Source of the DNA: CALVUJ01 sp045128835
GTDB lineage: Bacteria > Bacillota_I > Bacilli_A > RFN20 > DUOF01
Direction: 5' to 3'
DNA length: 64,000 nt
Assembly: GCA_045128835.1 (NCBI GenBank)
Contig: JBGVRX010000029.1
Location: 62,001-126,000 of the forward strand
The notes under the pieces: model-generated
What the model was told of the DNA's origin: nothing
Seen by the model: only the letters and a program-made list of their open reading frames with translations
Databases searched by the model: none
Translations under genes and position numbers: made by a program
In this document: piece after piece, positions 62,085-64,000 of the stretch
Layout of the letters: the number at the start of each line of letters is the position of its first letter
Numbering within the stretch: position 1 is the first letter of the stretch

Positions 62085-64000
62085 CTATGCGGCTCTAACT
62101 CTTTTTCTAAACTTAATTATTTGATATCCAATTAGAACAACAACCACTGAACCTAGTCCAATAATTAAGCCACTCAACAGTTTGCTATCATCTCGATTTT
62201 TAGAATTATCATCTGCTACACCAACAGGTTCTGTATATGCATTTTCTTTTACAAGAACATATGCATAATAGTAATCATTGAATCTAACGAAGCAGTCTTC
62301 ATTATTAATTCCTTCTTTAAAGTTGCTTCCGTTTCCAATTAAGTTAACTCCATTAGCATAATTTGCAATGTTAGATCCATTAACACTAAAGATAACAAAT
62401 GCAGCATCAGAATTAGGAATTACACCTAAGATGTATAACATATCATTAGCATTTATGCTTATGTTATCTAATCTAGCATAAATATTTGAATATCCATTAG
62501 CATCGTAACTAATATCTACTCTAACTAGGAATCTCTTATCAAACTCAATTGAGTTGATTGTATACTCTTCAGCATTAATATCATTAACAACATTCATATG
62601 AGAATCAATATTGATAATAAAGCTAGCTACAGCAACGTTTCCAATAGTATCTTTAGCAACGATTTGGTAAGCACCAACTTCACTAAATTTAAATGGAAGA
62701 TTTCCTTTACCTATTTGAAGAAGTTCATTGTTAAACCAAACTTCAACAGAATCTAATCTATCATCACTAACATTAACTGTGATTTCATTTGCTACAACAT
62801 CACCATCATTAATACCATCAAATGTAGGTGCTTTTGTATCCACTAAGATATTTTTACAAGATTGAGCTAAACTTATATTTCCTGCTCCATCAATTGCTCT
62901 AACACAAACTTCAACAGTTTGACTTAATCCTTGGCCAAATTGTAATTTGCTATTTTCATCAACACGAATCCAAGCACCACCTTGAACGCTATATTCGTGC
63001 CACCAGTTATTTGAGTTATCACTACCACCTAATACTACAAATTCTAATTCATTCTTATTTGTTGAAACATCCAACATTAAGTCTCCAACATTTGGAGCTA
63101 CATAGTCTTCAATGTCAACATGAAGAATAACATTAACAGAATTATTTGATGAGTCACTAGCCTTTAATAAGATTTCATGACTATGATTGTTTGATTTTCT
63201 TAATTCATAATAAATCTTAACGTTTGAATCATAGTTATCAGATGCAGTTATCCCGTATTTATTTAAGATATATTCTACACTAAAGTCTTCTTCTAAACCT
63301 AATTTTATAATTTCGTTATCTACAACACCACTTATTATTGGAGCTATATTATCAATAACTTTAACTTCATATTCGAATATAGAAATATTATCGTTGCTAT
63401 CAACAGATGTAAATCTTAAGTAATATGTTCCTGTTTTCTTGAATGAATATGTAATTGAATTATTAATATCACTTACTTTATAAATATCTGATAATTTATA
63501 TTTCTCGTTCATATTATTTAATCCATATAATCCATCATATACAACAGCTTTGTTCTCGTTATCACCTTTATCAAAACTATTTGGATAAGATAATACTATA
63601 TTATTAATATTTACTGCTCCACCAACTCTATTTCCAAAGTATAAATTAAATGTTGTTTTACCATCAACAGAACTACTCATTTGAGGTCCTGCACTATCTA
63701 ATGCATTAATAACTTGAGTAACAGTAGTTGAATTTCCTGCTAAATCAGTAATTGTATATGTGAAGCTATATTTTCCAGCAGTCATAAATTTATATACTGT
63801 ATCAGAAACTTTAACAACATTGCTATCACAAGTCTCTGTTACCCCCTCTATAAGAGCAGAACAAACAGCGTTGCTTAACAATAATGTCTTTTCTTTTATT
63901 ATTGTATCTAAATTCATTTCTAAACCATAATTATCTTTTGCTAAAGCTCCATTTACAACAACTTCTTCTTTAATTTCAGCGATACTAAAATCATCTTGAA
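62085..64000 (-). CDS. Membrane-anchored surface protein with Ig-like repeats, N-terminus cut by window edge
   Basis: At least 638 codons are open from 64000 to the stop at 62085; the true start lies beyond the window. The visible part has about five Ig-like units with DLAGNSTT, DSNDNIS, DSSNNSV, DGAGNIS and DTIGNVA turns, and KAPTFDG- or IAPIISG-type starts, as in the secreted protein at 21327-23345. A C-terminal membrane helix (SGLIIGLGSVVVVLIGYQII) followed by KFRKRVRAA anchors it. There is no LPXTG, so it is held by the helix. It is probably an adhesin or wall-spanning protein. Confidence 0.83.
   Translation of the reverse strand, partial: QDDFSIAEIKEEVVVNGALAKDNYGLEMNLDTIIKEKTLLLSNAVCSALIEGVTETCDSNVVKVSDTVYKFMTAGKYSFTYTITDLAGNSTTVTQVINALDSAGPQMSSSVDGKTTFNLYFGNRVGGAVNINNIVLSYPNSFDKGDNENKAVVYDGLYGLNNMNEKYKLSDIYKVSDINNSITYSFKKTGTYYLRFTSVDSNDNISIFEYEVKVIDNIAPIISGVVDNEIIKLGLEEDFSVEYILNKYGITASDNYDSNVKIYYELRKSNNHSHEILLKASDSSNNSVNVILHVDIEDYVAPNVGDLMLDVSTNKNELEFVVLGGSDNSNNWWHEYSVQGGAWIRVDENSKLQFGQGLSQTVEVCVRAIDGAGNISLAQSCKNILVDTKAPTFDGINDGDVVANEITVNVSDDRLDSVEVWFNNELLQIGKGNLPFKFSEVGAYQIVAKDTIGNVAVASFIINIDSHMNVVNDINAEEYTINSIEFDKRFLVRVDISYDANGYSNIYARLDNISINANDMLYILGVIPNSDAAFVIFSVNGSNIANYANGVNLIGNGSNFKEGINNEDCFVRFNDYYYAYVLVKENAYTEPVGVADDNSKNRDDSKLLSGLIIGLGSVVVVLIGYQIIKFRKRVRAA

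Noticed and set aside
1..64000. Use of genetic code 4 (TGA as Trp), as in Mycoplasma
   Set aside because: Several genes, such as the NusG-domain-II protein, the phospholipase-like gene and the C39-like gene, end in TGA and Trp codons are TGG.
1..64000. tRNA, rRNA, CRISPR arrays, insertion sequences or prophage
   Set aside because: No such structure was found by eye on either strand; gaps between genes are short and explained by promoters, leaders or terminators.

Overview
The window is AT-rich and densely coded, and comes from a low-GC Gram-positive-type anaerobe. It carries an Rnf complex, a trimeric NADH-linked [FeFe] hydrogenase and phosphate acetyltransferase, and no respiratory or oxygen-linked genes are visible. 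The rlmB - sigma factor - rpmG - secE - nusG - rplK - rplA - rplJ - rplL - rpoB - rpoC order is that of Bacilli/Firmicutes. TGA is used as a stop codon, so this is not a code-4 mollicute. My best guess is an uncultured gut member of the Bacilli (RF39/Erysipelotrichales-like); that placement is inference. No tRNA, rRNA, CRISPR array, transposase or prophage gene was seen.

Layout. Positions 1-21196 are all on the minus strand. They hold a large unknown protein cut by the left edge; a glycerolipid catabolism operon (monoglyceride lipase, glpK, FAD-dependent glycerol-3-phosphate dehydrogenase, second flavoprotein, DUF1667 protein, GtrA); a zinc-ribbon membrane protein; hpf; a lemA operon with two DUF3137-like paralogues; metK under an S-box riboswitch; and a long Rnf operon. 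The Rnf operon reads zinc-dependent phospholipase C-like gene, rnfC, D, G, E, A, a 51-residue Cys-rich membrane peptide, a short rnfB, apbE, a NusG-domain-II protein and a Gx transporter. A secreted Ig-like repeat protein (21327-23345) runs on the plus strand and converges on trxA. Positions 23314-31621 hold trxA, two CPBP proteases, glgA, a DUF2207 membrane protein, an InlB-repeat lipoprotein and a pilin-like exported protein.

Positions 31701-46414 are the transcription/translation block: rpoC, rpoB, tmk, an rsmC-like methyltransferase, a zinc-ribbon protein, rplL, rplJ, L10 leader, rplA, rplK, a lipoprotein, nusG, secE, rpmG (49 aa), a sigma factor and rlmB. Several strong promoters and intrinsic terminators split it into short units. 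An MgtC-type protein is divergent from the plus-strand hydC-hydB-hydA operon (47335-51420). The rest is minus strand: a C39-like protein coupled to pta, a 1327-residue CvpA-like membrane protein with a repeated helical domain, an M29 aminopeptidase, topB, two unrecognised proteins, and an anchored Ig-like surface protein cut by the right edge.

How it fits together. Monoglycerides would be hydrolysed to glycerol, phosphorylated and oxidised to dihydroxyacetone phosphate. Reduced ferredoxin and NADH from fermentation can be disposed of as H2 by HydABC, or exchanged through Rnf to energise the membrane, and Pta opens the acetate branch. The most unusual feature is the Rnf operon. RnfD has an extra C-terminal FMN-binding domain, giving three candidate flavinylation motifs next to apbE. 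RnfB stops after its first iron-sulfur domain. A Cys-rich single-pass peptide sits between rnfA and rnfB.
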